Positions 16,622-25,344 of a stretch of DNA of 64,000 nt are shown piece after piece; the first letter of the stretch is position 1, and each line of letters begins with the position of its first letter. Source of the DNA: Pseudomonadota bacterium (GTDB taxonomy: Bacteria > Pseudomonadota > Gammaproteobacteria > Burkholderiales > Burkholderiaceae_B); assembly GCA_023427085.1 (NCBI GenBank), contig JAEZBO010000116.1, forward strand, positions 1 to 64,000. The letters run 5' to 3'. Below the pieces are notes generated by a model, which was not told the origin of the DNA, ran no database searches, and saw only the letters and a program-made list of their open reading frames with translations. The position numbers and the translations under genes were made by a program.

Positions 16622-17512
16622 ATGGATATCGAAGATCTGTCGACCTTTGTGACCGTGGCCGATGCCGGCGGCGTCTCGCCGGCCGCCCGTCGGCTCGGCG
16701 TGTCCAAGTCGATCGTCAGCCGGCGGCTGGCGCGGCTGGAGGCCGACCTGGGCATCCAGCTGCTGGCGCGCACTACGCGCGGCGCGGCGCTGACCGAGGC
16801 TGGCGCGGTGTTTCGCGATCACGCGGCGCGGGCCTGCGCCGAGATCGACGCGGCCCGGGAGACCATCCTGCCCGACGGCGAACTGTGCGGCCGGCTGCGG
16901 CTATCGGTGCCGATGTCGCTGGGCCCCAGCCATTTCGCGCCGGTGCTGGCCGAACTGGCGCATCGCCATCCGCAGTTGCACATCCACACGGTCTACACCG
17001 ACCGTTATGTCGACCTGATCGGCGAGGGTTTCGATTGTGCGATCCGGGTCGGCTACCTGGCCGATTCGAACCTGATCGCGCGCCGCGTCGCGCCGCTGAC
17101 CGGCAAGCTGGTGGCCAGCCCCGACTACCTGAGCCGGCGCGGCATGCCTGCGACGCCCGAGCAATTGATCGACCACGACGCGCTGATGCAAGGCACCGAA
17201 GCCTGGCAACTGATGGACGGCGACAAGCTCGTCACCGTGCATCCGCAAGGGCGTTTCAAGGCCGATAACGGCGTGGCGCTGGTGGCCGCGGCGGTGGCGG
17301 GACTGGGCATCGCCTGGGTGCCCGACCTGGTCACGCAGGCACATATCGCGTCGGGTGCGCTGGTGCCGGTGATGACGCGGTTTCCGCCGCCGCCGGCCGG
17401 CATCTACGTCATCCGTCCGCCGGGGCCGCATCCCAGCCGCAAGGTGCGGGTACTGTCCGAGCTGCTGATCGAGCATCTGGCGCAAGTCCCGGAAGTCCGG
17501 CAAGCCCCGTAA
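16622..17512 (+). CDS. LysR-family transcriptional regulator
   Basis: A 296-residue protein with the N-terminal LysR winged helix (EDLSTFVTVADAGGVSPAAR, then VSKSIVSRRLARLEADLGIQ) and a C-terminal type 2 periplasmic-binding fold that senses a small effector. The ATG at 16622 gives the standard N-terminus MDIEDL; an earlier start would add eight residues. It is divergent from the YcaC-like hydrolase, the usual LysR arrangement. Its 3' end runs into a tandem repeat array: the last codons and the TAA stop lie inside the repeat, so the C-terminal residues (QVPEVRQAP) may vary between strains. Confidence 0.9.
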   Translation: MDIEDLSTFVTVADAGGVSPAARRLGVSKSIVSRRLARLEADLGIQLLARTTRGAALTEAGAVFRDHAARACAEIDAARETILPDGELCGRLRLSVPMSLGPSHFAPVLAELAHRHPQLHIHTVYTDRYVDLIGEGFDCAIRVGYLADSNLIARRVAPLTGKLVASPDYLSRRGMPATPEQLIDHDALMQGTEAWQLMDGDKLVTVHPQGRFKADNGVALVAAAVAGLGIAWVPDLVTQAHIASGALVPVMTRFPPPPAGIYVIRPPGPHPSRKVRVLSELLIEHLAQVPEVRQAP

Positions 17513-17586
17513 GCTCGGCAAGCCCCGTAAGCTCGCAAGTCCGGCAAGCGCCACAAGTCCAAAAGCCCGGCAAGTCCGGCAAGCGC
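17484..17586. repeat. Degenerate 9-bp tandem repeat with an 18-bp duplication
   Basis: About eleven units related to CAAGTCCGG run from the last codons of the LysR gene into the spacer. Within it, CGGCAAGCCCCGTAAGCT is present twice in exact tandem (17498-17515 and 17516-17533). The LysR stop codon TAA (17510-17512) lies in the first of these copies. The array reads as replication-slippage DNA. Confidence 0.7.
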
Positions 17587-17664
17587 GACCGGCAACCGTT
17601 GATACTTCAGCCCGCCGCTCCGGCGTCAGAACACCGTGGCGAAGTCCGGCGCGTTCACGACAGC

Positions 17665-17706
17665 AATAAAAAAACGGCAGCGCCCATGCAAGGTGGGCGC
17701 TGCCGT
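17665..17706 (-). terminator. Rho-independent terminator of the NYN-domain gene
   Basis: Thirteen-base arms ACGGCAGCGCCCA (17674-17686) and TGGGCGCTGCCGT (17694-17706) form a strong hairpin, followed on the minus strand by a run of T. It lies about 30 bases downstream of the NYN-domain gene stop. Confidence 0.85.
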
Positions 17707-17737
17707 GTCGGCGGGATGCGGGGAACGCGCGGACGTC

Positions 17738-19222
17738 CTAGCCGGCGTCGTCGCCCTGCGTGCGCGTCCGACGGCCTCGGCTGGCGCTCTTGCGCGCTGC
17801 CGGCTTGGACGCAGCGGTTTCACCGGTTTCGACGTCGCGGCCCGGGGCCTGCGCCGGCGTGTCGGCGACGCGCGCCGAGCCGTCCTGGCCGCTGTCGGCC
17901 GCAGCGTTCTGGTTGCTGCGCTTGCGCGCGCGTTTGGCCGGCGCCTTGCCCGCTGCCGGCTCGCCCGCGTCGGCCGGGGCGGCCTGGGAGGCCGGGGCGG
18001 ATGCCTCGGCGCTCTGGTCTGCCTTGGCGGCCGGGCGGCGCGAACGCGTGGCAGGCCGCTGCTCCGATGTGGCCGGCGCGGCCGGCGACGCGCTGGCGCC
18101 CGAGCCGGATCCATCGGCCTCGGCCGCCGCCGGGACCGCGATCATCGGCTGGGCCGGCGGCGGTGCGCCGGGTTCCGGCGACTGCGGCGGTACCGTGTCG
18201 TCGAAGCCGGCTTCGGCGGCCGGTTTTTTCCTGCCGCGCCCGCCACGCCGCGATTTGCCTGGGCTGCCGGACGCCGCGGCGACCGATTCGGTCGTCACCG
18301 CGGCCGCTGCCATTGGCTCGCGCGCGATCGGCATCGCCACGTCGGCCAGGGCCGCCGCCGGCGTGCCGGACTCTTTGTAGACGAAGGTGCCGGATTTTTC
18401 GTCGCGGCCTACCGACAGCAGGCCACGCGCCTGCGCCTCGTCGAGCAGGTTGCCGAACGCACGAAAGCCGTAGTACGACTCGTTGAAGTCCGGCTTGCGG
18501 CGCTTGATCGCTTCCTTGAGCACCGAGGCCCATATCTTGCCGGTGTCGCCGCGCTCGGAGGCCAGCGCATCGAAGGTGCCGACGGCGATCTCGATGGCCT
18601 GGCTGCGGCGCGCGTCGACGTCCTCCTTGCGGCGCCGCTCGTCGTCGCGCTTGCCGCCCGCCGGTGCACCCTGGCCGCCGCCGTTGCTGCTGCCCTGGCT
18701 TTGGGCGCTTTGCTGCGCCTGCCGCTTGGCGGCCTGGCGCATCTGTTCGCGCGCCAGGTCGTCATAGAAGATGAATTCGTCGCAATTGCCGATCAGCAGG
18801 TCGGACGTCGACTGTTTGACCCCCACGCCGATCACCTGCTTGGCGTTCTCGCGCAGCTTGGAGACCAGCGGCGAAAAATCCGAGTCGCCGCTGACGATTA
18901 CGAACGCGTCGACGTGCGACTTGGTATAGCAAAGGTCCAGCGCGTCGACCACCAGCCGGATGTCGGCCGAGTTCTTGCCAGACTGGCGCGCGTGCGGGAT
19001 TTCGATCAGCTCGAAGTTGGCCTCGTGCATGGCCGTCTTGAAACCCTTGTAGCGCTCCCAGTCGCAATAGGCCTTCTTGACCACGATGCTGCCCTTGAGC
19101 AGCAGGCGCTCGAGGACCAGCTGCATGTCGAACTTCTCGTACTTGGCGTCGCGCACGCCCAGCGCGACGTTCTCGAAGTCGCAGAAGACCGCCATGTTGA
19201 GGTTGCCGGATGAAGAGGCCAT
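17738..19222 (-). CDS. NYN-domain (LabA/DUF88-like) protein with OST-HTH-like domain and long tail
   Basis: A 494-residue protein. Residues 8-160 form a NYN/PIN-like nuclease domain: MAVFCDFENVALG supplies the first acidic residue, NSADIRLVVDALDL the second and AFVIVSGDSDFSPLV the catalytic aspartates, so metal-dependent RNase activity is plausible. After a charged linker (about 165-205) comes a region IWASVLKEAIKRRKPDFNES...GFRAFGNLLDEAQARGLL that fits an OST-HTH/LOTUS RNA-binding module. Residues 300-494 are low-complexity Ala/Pro/Glu with basic clusters (RRGGRGRKK), a disordered, probably nucleic-acid-binding tail. It is single, with its own terminator. Likely a role in RNA turnover; the target is unknown. 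Confidence 0.87.
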   Translation of the reverse strand: MASSSGNLNMAVFCDFENVALGVRDAKYEKFDMQLVLERLLLKGSIVVKKAYCDWERYKGFKTAMHEANFELIEIPHARQSGKNSADIRLVVDALDLCYTKSHVDAFVIVSGDSDFSPLVSKLRENAKQVIGVGVKQSTSDLLIGNCDEFIFYDDLAREQMRQAAKRQAQQSAQSQGSSNGGGQGAPAGGKRDDERRRKEDVDARRSQAIEIAVGTFDALASERGDTGKIWASVLKEAIKRRKPDFNESYYGFRAFGNLLDEAQARGLLSVGRDEKSGTFVYKESGTPAAALADVAMPIAREPMAAAAVTTESVAAASGSPGKSRRGGRGRKKPAAEAGFDDTVPPQSPEPGAPPPAQPMIAVPAAAEADGSGSGASASPAAPATSEQRPATRSRRPAAKADQSAEASAPASQAAPADAGEPAAGKAPAKRARKRSNQNAAADSGQDGSARVADTPAQAPGRDVETGETAASKPAARKSASRGRRTRTQGDDAG

Positions 19223-19366
19223 GATGATCTCGTTGGAAAAAGAACCATCATAAGCGTTAGGCGCGGGTAGCTGGCCGCGCGGCAGGCTTGAGCCGGGCCG
19301 GCCTTATCGGCGATGATGGAAAATCTTACTGTCCGAACAACCCTTTTCGCTGACCCCCGGAGCGCC

Positions 19367-20023
19367 ATGAACAAGCTCACCATCGATTTTGTCTCCGACG
19401 TCGCCTGCCCGTGGTGTGCGGTGGGATTGGGCAACCTGCTGGCCGCCATCGACCGCGTCAAGGACGTGGCCCAGGTCGAGGTGCGCATGCAGCCCTTCGA
19501 GCTCAATCCCGACATGCCGGCCGGCGGGCAGAACACCGTCGAGCGCCTGATGGAAAAATACGGCCACGACCGCGAGCGCATCCTCGCCACGCGCCAGGCC
19601 ATCCGCGAGCGCGCCGCGGCGGTCGACATGCCGCTGCGCATGGGCGAGGACGACCGTTCGTACAACACCTTCGACGCGCATCGCCTGCTGCACTGGGCCG
19701 GCCAGCAAGGCGCGGCGCAGCAGCTGGCGCTCAAGAAGCAGTTGCTCAAGACCTATCACTACGACAACCTCGACACCGCCGATACCGAGGTGCTGGTGCA
19801 GGCCGCCGCGGCAGCCGGCCTGCCGGCCGAGCAGGCCCGCGCGGTGCTGCAGGACGGCCAGTACGTCGACGAGGTGCGCAGCGAAGAGCAGAAGTGGCTA
19901 GAGCTGGGCATTTCGTCGGTGCCGTCGATCATCATCAACGACGAGTACCTGATCTCGGGCGGCCAGCCTGTCGAGGTGTTCGAGCAGTCGCTGCGCCAGG
20001 CCGCGACCGAGTCGCCTGCCTGA
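19367..20023 (+). CDS. FrnE-like DsbA-family oxidoreductase
   Basis: A 218-residue cytoplasmic thioredoxin-fold protein with the redox motif C14-P-W-C17 and the helical insertion of the FrnE/2-hydroxychromene-2-carboxylate isomerase-like branch. The segment GISSVPSIIINDEYLISGGQ near residue 180 carries the cis-proline loop (VPS) and the family's GGQPVEVF ending. No signal peptide is present, as usual for this branch, which is linked to thiol oxidation or isomerisation under stress. The ATG at 19367 follows GGAG. It is divergent from the NYN gene and unlinked in function to neighbours. Confidence 0.88.
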   Translation: MNKLTIDFVSDVACPWCAVGLGNLLAAIDRVKDVAQVEVRMQPFELNPDMPAGGQNTVERLMEKYGHDRERILATRQAIRERAAAVDMPLRMGEDDRSYNTFDAHRLLHWAGQQGAAQQLALKKQLLKTYHYDNLDTADTEVLVQAAAAAGLPAEQARAVLQDGQYVDEVRSEEQKWLELGISSVPSIIINDEYLISGGQPVEVFEQSLRQAATESPA

Positions 20024-20191
20024 GCTGCCCGGCTCGTCGGCTGTGCCGGCCCGCCCGGACGCGGCGCGGCGTCAGCTTTGCAGCGTCCGGCCAGCAACCG
20101 CTGCCGGGGCTGAAACCGGTTTGTCGCCGCCACCAGAATCCTGTCAGGCCGGCACGCTAGAATCGAAGCGCTACTTTCGATGAGGTGTTCC

Positions 20192-20974
20192 ATGCTTAAA
20201 GGTAAGGTTGCAGTGGTTACCGGTTCCACCAGCGGAATCGGCCTGGCGATGGCCAAGGGCTTCGCGGCGCAAGGCGCCGACGTGGTGCTCAACGGCCTGG
20301 GCGATGCGGCGCAGATCGAGCAGGTGCGCGCCGGGATCGAAAAGGAATTCGGCGTGCGCGCGCTGTTCGACGGCGCCGATCTGAGCTCGGGCGAGGCCGT
20401 GCGTCACCTGGTGGGCCAGGCCGTCGACAAGTTCGGCCGCATCGACATCCTGGTCAACAACGCCGGCATCCAGCACACCGCGCTGATCGAGGACTTCCCG
20501 ATTGACAAGTGGGACGCCATCATCGCGCTGAACCTGTCGGCGGTGTTCCATGGCAGCGCCGCCGCGCTGCCGCACATGAAAAAGCAGAAGTGGGGGCGCA
20601 TCATCAACATCGCGTCGGCCCACGGTCTGGTGGCCTCGGCCAACAAGTCGGCCTACGTCGCCGCCAAGCACGGCGTGATCGGCCTGACCAAGACCACCGC
20701 GCTCGAGACCGCCGGCAGCGGCGTCACCGCCAACGCGATCTGCCCGGGCTGGGTCCGCACGCCGCTGGTCGAAAAGCAGATCACCGCGATCGCCGAATCC
20801 AAAAAAATCAGCCAGGACGAGGCCGCGCGCGAGCTGCTGTCCGAGAAGCAGCCGTCGCTGCAGTTCGTCACGCCCGAACAGCTGGCCGGCACCGCGGTGT
20901 TCCTGGCTTCGGACGCGGCCGCGCAGATCACCGGCGCCAGCCTGTCGGTCGATGGCGGCTGGACGGCGCGCTGA
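20192..20974 (+). CDS. bdhA: D-3-hydroxybutyrate dehydrogenase
   Basis: A 260-residue short-chain dehydrogenase. The NAD site is VTGSTSGIGLAMAKG (about residues 10-24), NNAG is present in ILVNNAGIQHTA, and the catalytic Ser-Tyr-Lys set lies in IASAHGLVASANKSAYVAAKHG. The IQHT, HG and CPGWVRTPLVEKQI segments match known 3-hydroxybutyrate dehydrogenases, which interconvert acetoacetate and 3-hydroxybutyrate in polyhydroxybutyrate use. The start has GAGGTG upstream; the gene ends with its own terminator. It is monocistronic. Confidence 0.93.
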   Translation: MLKGKVAVVTGSTSGIGLAMAKGFAAQGADVVLNGLGDAAQIEQVRAGIEKEFGVRALFDGADLSSGEAVRHLVGQAVDKFGRIDILVNNAGIQHTALIEDFPIDKWDAIIALNLSAVFHGSAAALPHMKKQKWGRIINIASAHGLVASANKSAYVAAKHGVIGLTKTTALETAGSGVTANAICPGWVRTPLVEKQITAIAESKKISQDEAARELLSEKQPSLQFVTPEQLAGTAVFLASDAAAQITGASLSVDGGWTAR

Positions 20975-21004
20975 GGCCGGCAGTCAGGGATAATCCACTC
21001 TTCG

Positions 21005-21038
21005 CGGCGCCGGCCTCGTGCCGGCGCCGTTGTGTTTT
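21005..21038 (+). terminator. Terminator after the hydroxybutyrate dehydrogenase gene
   Basis: CGGCGCCGG (21005-21013) pairs with CCGGCGCCG (21021-21029) around a seven-base loop and is followed by TTGTGTTTTC, an imperfect U tract. It lies 30 bases after the stop codon. Confidence 0.65.
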
Positions 21039-21061
21039 CTGATACCCCGGAGCTTCCATCC

Positions 21062-21835
21062 ATGCTGTTTCTGCTCTCGCCGGCCAAGAAGCTGGACTAC
21101 GACACGCCCGTGCGGCACACCGAGCATACCCAGCCGCTGTTCGTCGACCAGGCCAAGCGGCTGATCAAGACGCTCAAGACCCAGTCGGCGCAGGACATCG
21201 CCGAGCTGATGGACCTGAGCGAGGCGCTGGCCACGCTCAACGTCGAGCGTTATGCGCAATGGAAGCCCAGCTTCACGGCGGCCGACTCGCGCCAGGCCAT
21301 CCTGGCCTTCAATGGCGACGTCTACGAAGGCCTGGACGCGCCCAACCTGACGGCCGCGCAGCTGAACTGGGCGCAAGAGCACGTGGCCATCCTCAGCGGC
21401 CTGTACGGCGTGCTGCGGCCGCTGGACCTGATGCGGCCCTATCGCCTCGAGATGGGCACGCGGCTGCAGACCGATGCCGGCAAGAACCTCTATGAATTCT
21501 GGGGCGAGGACATCGCCGCCTACCTGAACGAACGACTCGAGGGCAAGCGCGCGCCGGTCATCGTCAATCTGGCGTCCGAGGAGTATTTCAAGGCGGTCTC
21601 GCGCAAGACGCTGCAGGCGCGGGTGGTGCAGTGTGTGTTCCAGGACTGGAAGAACGGCGCCTGGAAGGTCATCAGCTTTCACGCCAAGCGCGCGCGCGGC
21701 CTGATGGCGCGCTACGCGATCACGCACAAGGCCGGCACGCCCGAGAAGCTGCAGGGCTTCGACAGCGAAGGCTACGCCTACGACGCATCGGCGTCGACGC
21801 CGGACAAGCTGGTGTTTCGCCGCAAGGCGGACTGA
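21062..21835 (+). CDS. yaaA: Peroxide stress protein YaaA
   Basis: A 257-residue member of the YaaA/DUF328 family. The N-terminus MLFLLSPAKKLDYDTP, the central GLDAPNLTAAQLNWAQEHVAILSGLYGVLRPLD region (seen in parts such as LSGLYGVLRPLDLMRPYRLE) and VINLASEEYFKAV-type strand (here VIVNLASEEYFKAV) are family signatures. E. coli YaaA lowers free intracellular iron and protects DNA during hydrogen peroxide stress. Start chosen at the ATG giving the standard N-terminus. Its stop codon directly abuts the stop of the convergent diguanylate cyclase gene. Confidence 0.94.
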   Translation: MLFLLSPAKKLDYDTPVRHTEHTQPLFVDQAKRLIKTLKTQSAQDIAELMDLSEALATLNVERYAQWKPSFTAADSRQAILAFNGDVYEGLDAPNLTAAQLNWAQEHVAILSGLYGVLRPLDLMRPYRLEMGTRLQTDAGKNLYEFWGEDIAAYLNERLEGKRAPVIVNLASEEYFKAVSRKTLQARVVQCVFQDWKNGAWKVISFHAKRARGLMARYAITHKAGTPEKLQGFDSEGYAYDASASTPDKLVFRRKAD

Positions 21836-22912
21836 TCAGCGGCGCGCGCCGTCCGGCGTCGCCGACCGCGCCCGGCGCTCGCGCTTGACCTCGTACATCC
21901 GCGCGTCGGCCAGCTTGACCGCCGCGTCGGGGTCGAGCCCGTGCGGGCGCAGCGCTAGCGCGCCGACACTGGCGCCGGGATAGTCCAGCACCGTGCTGCC
22001 CAGGTCGTACTGGCCGACGGTCTGCTGCAGTGCGCGCTGCTGCAGCAGCAACGCCGCGGCAGGGCCGTCGCCATCGGTCAGCACAGGGTCGGTGCCGAAG
22101 ACCGTGCTGCGGGCCTCGATGCGCGGCCCCAGGCCCACGACCAGGAATTCGTCGCCACCGAGGCGGCCGACCCGGTCGGCGTCGCGCACGCCCTGCTGCA
22201 GGCGCTGGCCGACCAACTGCAGGAAACGGTCGCCGGCCAGGTGACCGTGCGTGTCGTTGACGGCCTTGAAGCCATCCAGGTCGATCAGCGCCACCAGGAT
22301 GCAATGGCCGTCGCGCACGGCCTGATAGGTGATCTCCTGCAGCGACTCGTACAGCGCGCGCCGGTTCGGCAGGCCGGTCAGCACGTCGGTCATCGCATAG
22401 GCGGCCAACTGGGTGTTGGCGGTCTGCAGCCGCTCGAGCAGGCGTTCGCGCTGCACGTAGTTGGCGACCAGGTTCGAGAACAGCTGCAGGATCGATTCAG
22501 CCTCGGGGTTGAGCGGGCGGCGGGCCGAGCTGGCGCCACACAGGGTGCCCATCAACTCGCCGTCCTCGGCCCGCACGGGAGCGCTGACGTAGGTCTGGAT
22601 CTTGAGCTGGCGGGCGGCTTCCGAATCGCCCCAGCGTTCCGGCACCTCGGTGGTGATCCAGCAGTTTTCCTCGATGGCACGGCGGCATAGCGTGTCCGAC
22701 CACGGCACGCTCAGGCCTTCCGGGATCGTCATGTCACCGGTGTTCAGCGCGTAGCGCACCTGCTGGTGCTCGCGGTCCGGATCGATGGAGGTCAGATAGG
22801 TCGATTCCAGGCCGGTGACGGCGCCCAGCATCTTGAGCAGAGGGCGAGTCAGTTCTTCGACCGAGGCCGCCTTGGGCACGGTGTTCGAGAGTTGCGCGAG
22901 TATCGGGTCCAT
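21836..22912 (-). CDS. Diguanylate cyclase with N-terminal GAF domain
   Basis: A 358-residue soluble protein. Residues 10-165 fit a GAF sensor (VEELTRPLLKMLGAVTGLES; CRRAIEENCWITTEVPERWG; YVSAPVRAEDGELMGTLCG). Residues 190-350 form the GGDEF domain: MTDVLTGLPNRRAL, LIDLDGFKAVNDTHGH, and an intact GGDEF signature in RLGGDEFLVV. An RxxD inhibitory site (RDAD) lies five residues before it, so product inhibition by c-di-GMP is expected. A loop of about 30 residues, DPVLTDGDGPAAALLLQQRA, enlarges the second half of the domain. The ligand of the GAF domain is unknown. Monocistronic, converging on yaaA. Confidence 0.92.
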   Translation of the reverse strand: MDPILAQLSNTVPKAASVEELTRPLLKMLGAVTGLESTYLTSIDPDREHQQVRYALNTGDMTIPEGLSVPWSDTLCRRAIEENCWITTEVPERWGDSEAARQLKIQTYVSAPVRAEDGELMGTLCGASSARRPLNPEAESILQLFSNLVANYVQRERLLERLQTANTQLAAYAMTDVLTGLPNRRALYESLQEITYQAVRDGHCILVALIDLDGFKAVNDTHGHLAGDRFLQLVGQRLQQGVRDADRVGRLGGDEFLVVGLGPRIEARSTVFGTDPVLTDGDGPAAALLLQQRALQQTVGQYDLGSTVLDYPGASVGALALRPHGLDPDAAVKLADARMYEVKRERRARSATPDGARR

Positions 22913-23091
22913 GAGGAATCCTTCCAGTCGTCTCAACGCTCAATGATAGCCACAGACGTGCGCCGCTTGCTGAAATCGTCTCAAATTCCGCTGTACAAAA
23001 CGCCGCCCGCCAGCGCGCCTGCCGACGGAATCCGCGCCGACACACAGCCGGTTAGCCGCACAGCCGCCTGGCCGAGCAGCCGCCTCTGCCG

Positions 23092-25344
23092 TCAGGCCGC
23101 CCGCGCCACGCGCGGGCGCACCGGTCCGTCGGCCACTTCCAGCGCGCCCAGCTCGTTGGAGATCAGCTGCGCGGCCTTGAGCATCTGCTTGACCGGATAG
23201 GCCAGCGCCGCGAGGTCGCCGTCGGTCTCGATGCTGACCGGCTCCAGCGTGTCCGGCGTGGCGCTGCCATCGAGCAGGCTCTGCACCTGCGCCAGCGCAT
23301 AGGCGATGCCCGGCGGCGTCGACGGCAGGTCGGCCAGCAGCGGCACGGTGGCGGCGATCTGCGAAGCCAGGATGTGGCTCTGGATCAGCAGGTTGTTGAC
23401 TTCGGGCACGTGCCGCTGGCGCGATTGCGGTTCGTTCATCATGCGGTAGAAGGCCTCGGCCATGTTGCCGAAGGCCACGTGCACGTTCTTGCGGGCCAGC
23501 TGGAAGGCGAAGTCGGCCTCTTGCAGGTCGATGGCGCCGCCGTTCTTGCCGGCCGGGCCGGACTCGGCCGGCGCGGCGCTGACGCTGGCCTGCGTGCCGG
23601 CCTGGCGTGCCTGCATCGCCGCGACGTAGCGCAGCCCGTTGCGCAGGTAGGTCCGGTTGGCCGATTGCGCGGCGCGCGCCAGCGGTCCCATGTAGCGGTA
23701 TTCCCACCAGGGCAGCACGTAGCTGCACGCCAGCGCGATGGCGCAACCCACCACGGTGTCGACGGCGCGCTCGCCGACCACCATCAGCGTGCCCGGCGAG
23801 ATGAAATGAAAGGCCAGCAGCACGAACAGCGTGTTGAAGGTCGAGCTGAGCATGTAGTTGACCAGCAGCAGGCTGTTGCCCAGGATGCAGGCGATCAGCA
23901 TCAGCGCGAACAGCGCGCCGGGCTGTGATGTCGTGTGGAAAGCCGCCAGCGCCATGCCGCAGCCCAGCAGCGTGCCAAGCAGGCGCCAGCCGTTGCGCTG
24001 GCGGGTCAGCGCGAAGCCCGGCTTCATGATGATCAGGATGGTCAGCACGATCCAGTAGCCATGCGGCTGCAAGGTCGGCACGAAGGCGGTCAGCGTCATC
24101 GCCGCCGCCGCGGCCAGCGCCACGCGCAGCGCGAAGCGGCAGTGCGGCGAGTCGAGCCGCAGGTTGCTGGTGATCATGCCCAGCCGGAACTCCTGGCGCG
24201 ACAAGAACTGGCTCAGCGACTTGTCCAGCTTCAGGCTGCCCAACGGTTGCGCGTCGGCCGAGCCGCGGGTGTGCTCGTAGAGCCGGTCGACCACCCGCGC
24301 GGCGTTGCGCAGGCGCCGCTGCACCTGGACCAGCAGCGCGTAGATCTCGGGTTCGCGTTCGGGCCAGCCCTGCTTGCGCAGTTGCTCGAGCTCGAATTCG
24401 ATCGCGCGCAGTTCGGCCTTGACGCTGGTGCGGTGCACGGCGTTGCGGTTGCGCGAGACCGCCATCGCGATATGTTCCAGATCGAGCGAGATCTTGCGCA
24501 GCGCATCGCGCGCGAACAGCAGCACGTCGGCCTGGCCCAGCGCGCGGCGCAGCGCGGTGTAGTCGGTATGGGTGGCGATCAGCGTGTCGAGCATCGCGAT
24601 CATGTCGATGAACAGGTTCCACAGCATGATGCGGCGCCGGTCTCCCGAGGCCGCGCCGCCACGCGGCAGCGCACGCAGCACCATGTCGCGGGCCGACTGG
24701 TGCTTCTCGGTCATCACGGCCTGGCGCTGGATCATCGTGCGATAACAATCTTCCAGATCATTGTCGACGTCGTAGAAAGCCGAGCGCGCCGAGACGTATT
24801 CGGCGGTCGCGAACAGCGCCACCGACAGCGCCTGCTGCTCTTCGCGCAGGTTGGCCAGCCGGCTGACCACGGTGCTGAAGCACAGGTAGAACAGGCCGCC
24901 GAACAGCGTCGCGGCCGCGTGCACCAGCACTTCGTCGAGCGCCAGCGGCGCGTGCATCGTCAGCGTCATCAGCAGCAGGCAGGCGAAACCGATCTGCCCG
25001 CCCTTGCGGCCGAATACCGAAAACATCGAGTACGCGAAGCACTGCGCGATCACCGCCAGCCAGATCAGCACCGGCTCGGACGAGGCCAGCCCGGTGATGG
25101 TCACCGTGGCGGTGCCCAGCAGGCAGCCGCCCAGCATCTCGTTGCTGCGGTGCCAGTGCGGACCGGGCTGGTCGATGATGGCCACGCACAGCGCGCCGAA
25201 GGTGGCCGCCAGCCCCACCACATACATGTTGAACAGGCCGCCCAGCACCAGGATCGGGATCAGCATGCCCACCGCCTGCCGCACGCCACTGAAGAAAAAG
25301 TGGCTGTAGACGAAGCGGTGCAGGTGGTTCAGGCGCAGATCCAT
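23092..25344 (-). CDS. YccS/YhfK-type FUSC-family inner-membrane protein
   Basis: A 750-residue membrane protein with two clusters of membrane segments (about residues 15-160 and 400-530) separated by long soluble helical regions, the duplicated layout of the YccS/FUSC (fusaric acid resistance-like) family. Typical segments are GMLIPILVLGGLFNMYVVGL at the start and YWIVLTILIIMKPGFALTRQ at the second half, where the MKPGF motif is a family mark. Such proteins are related to AaeB-type efflux pumps; substrates of YccS are unknown. The ATG at 25344 excludes an upstream extension without membrane character. It is divergent from ilvI. Confidence 0.88.
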   Translation of the reverse strand: MDLRLNHLHRFVYSHFFFSGVRQAVGMLIPILVLGGLFNMYVVGLAATFGALCVAIIDQPGPHWHRSNEMLGGCLLGTATVTITGLASSEPVLIWLAVIAQCFAYSMFSVFGRKGGQIGFACLLLMTLTMHAPLALDEVLVHAAATLFGGLFYLCFSTVVSRLANLREEQQALSVALFATAEYVSARSAFYDVDNDLEDCYRTMIQRQAVMTEKHQSARDMVLRALPRGGAASGDRRRIMLWNLFIDMIAMLDTLIATHTDYTALRRALGQADVLLFARDALRKISLDLEHIAMAVSRNRNAVHRTSVKAELRAIEFELEQLRKQGWPEREPEIYALLVQVQRRLRNAARVVDRLYEHTRGSADAQPLGSLKLDKSLSQFLSRQEFRLGMITSNLRLDSPHCRFALRVALAAAAAMTLTAFVPTLQPHGYWIVLTILIIMKPGFALTRQRNGWRLLGTLLGCGMALAAFHTTSQPGALFALMLIACILGNSLLLVNYMLSSTFNTLFVLLAFHFISPGTLMVVGERAVDTVVGCAIALACSYVLPWWEYRYMGPLARAAQSANRTYLRNGLRYVAAMQARQAGTQASVSAAPAESGPAGKNGGAIDLQEADFAFQLARKNVHVAFGNMAEAFYRMMNEPQSRQRHVPEVNNLLIQSHILASQIAATVPLLADLPSTPPGIAYALAQVQSLLDGSATPDTLEPVSIETDGDLAALAYPVKQMLKAAQLISNELGALEVADGPVRPRVARAA

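Noticed and set aside
22940..24748. Long minus-strand frame within the YccS/FUSC gene in another frame
   Set aside because: Arg/Ala/His-rich shadow; the real frame encodes recognisable membrane segments.
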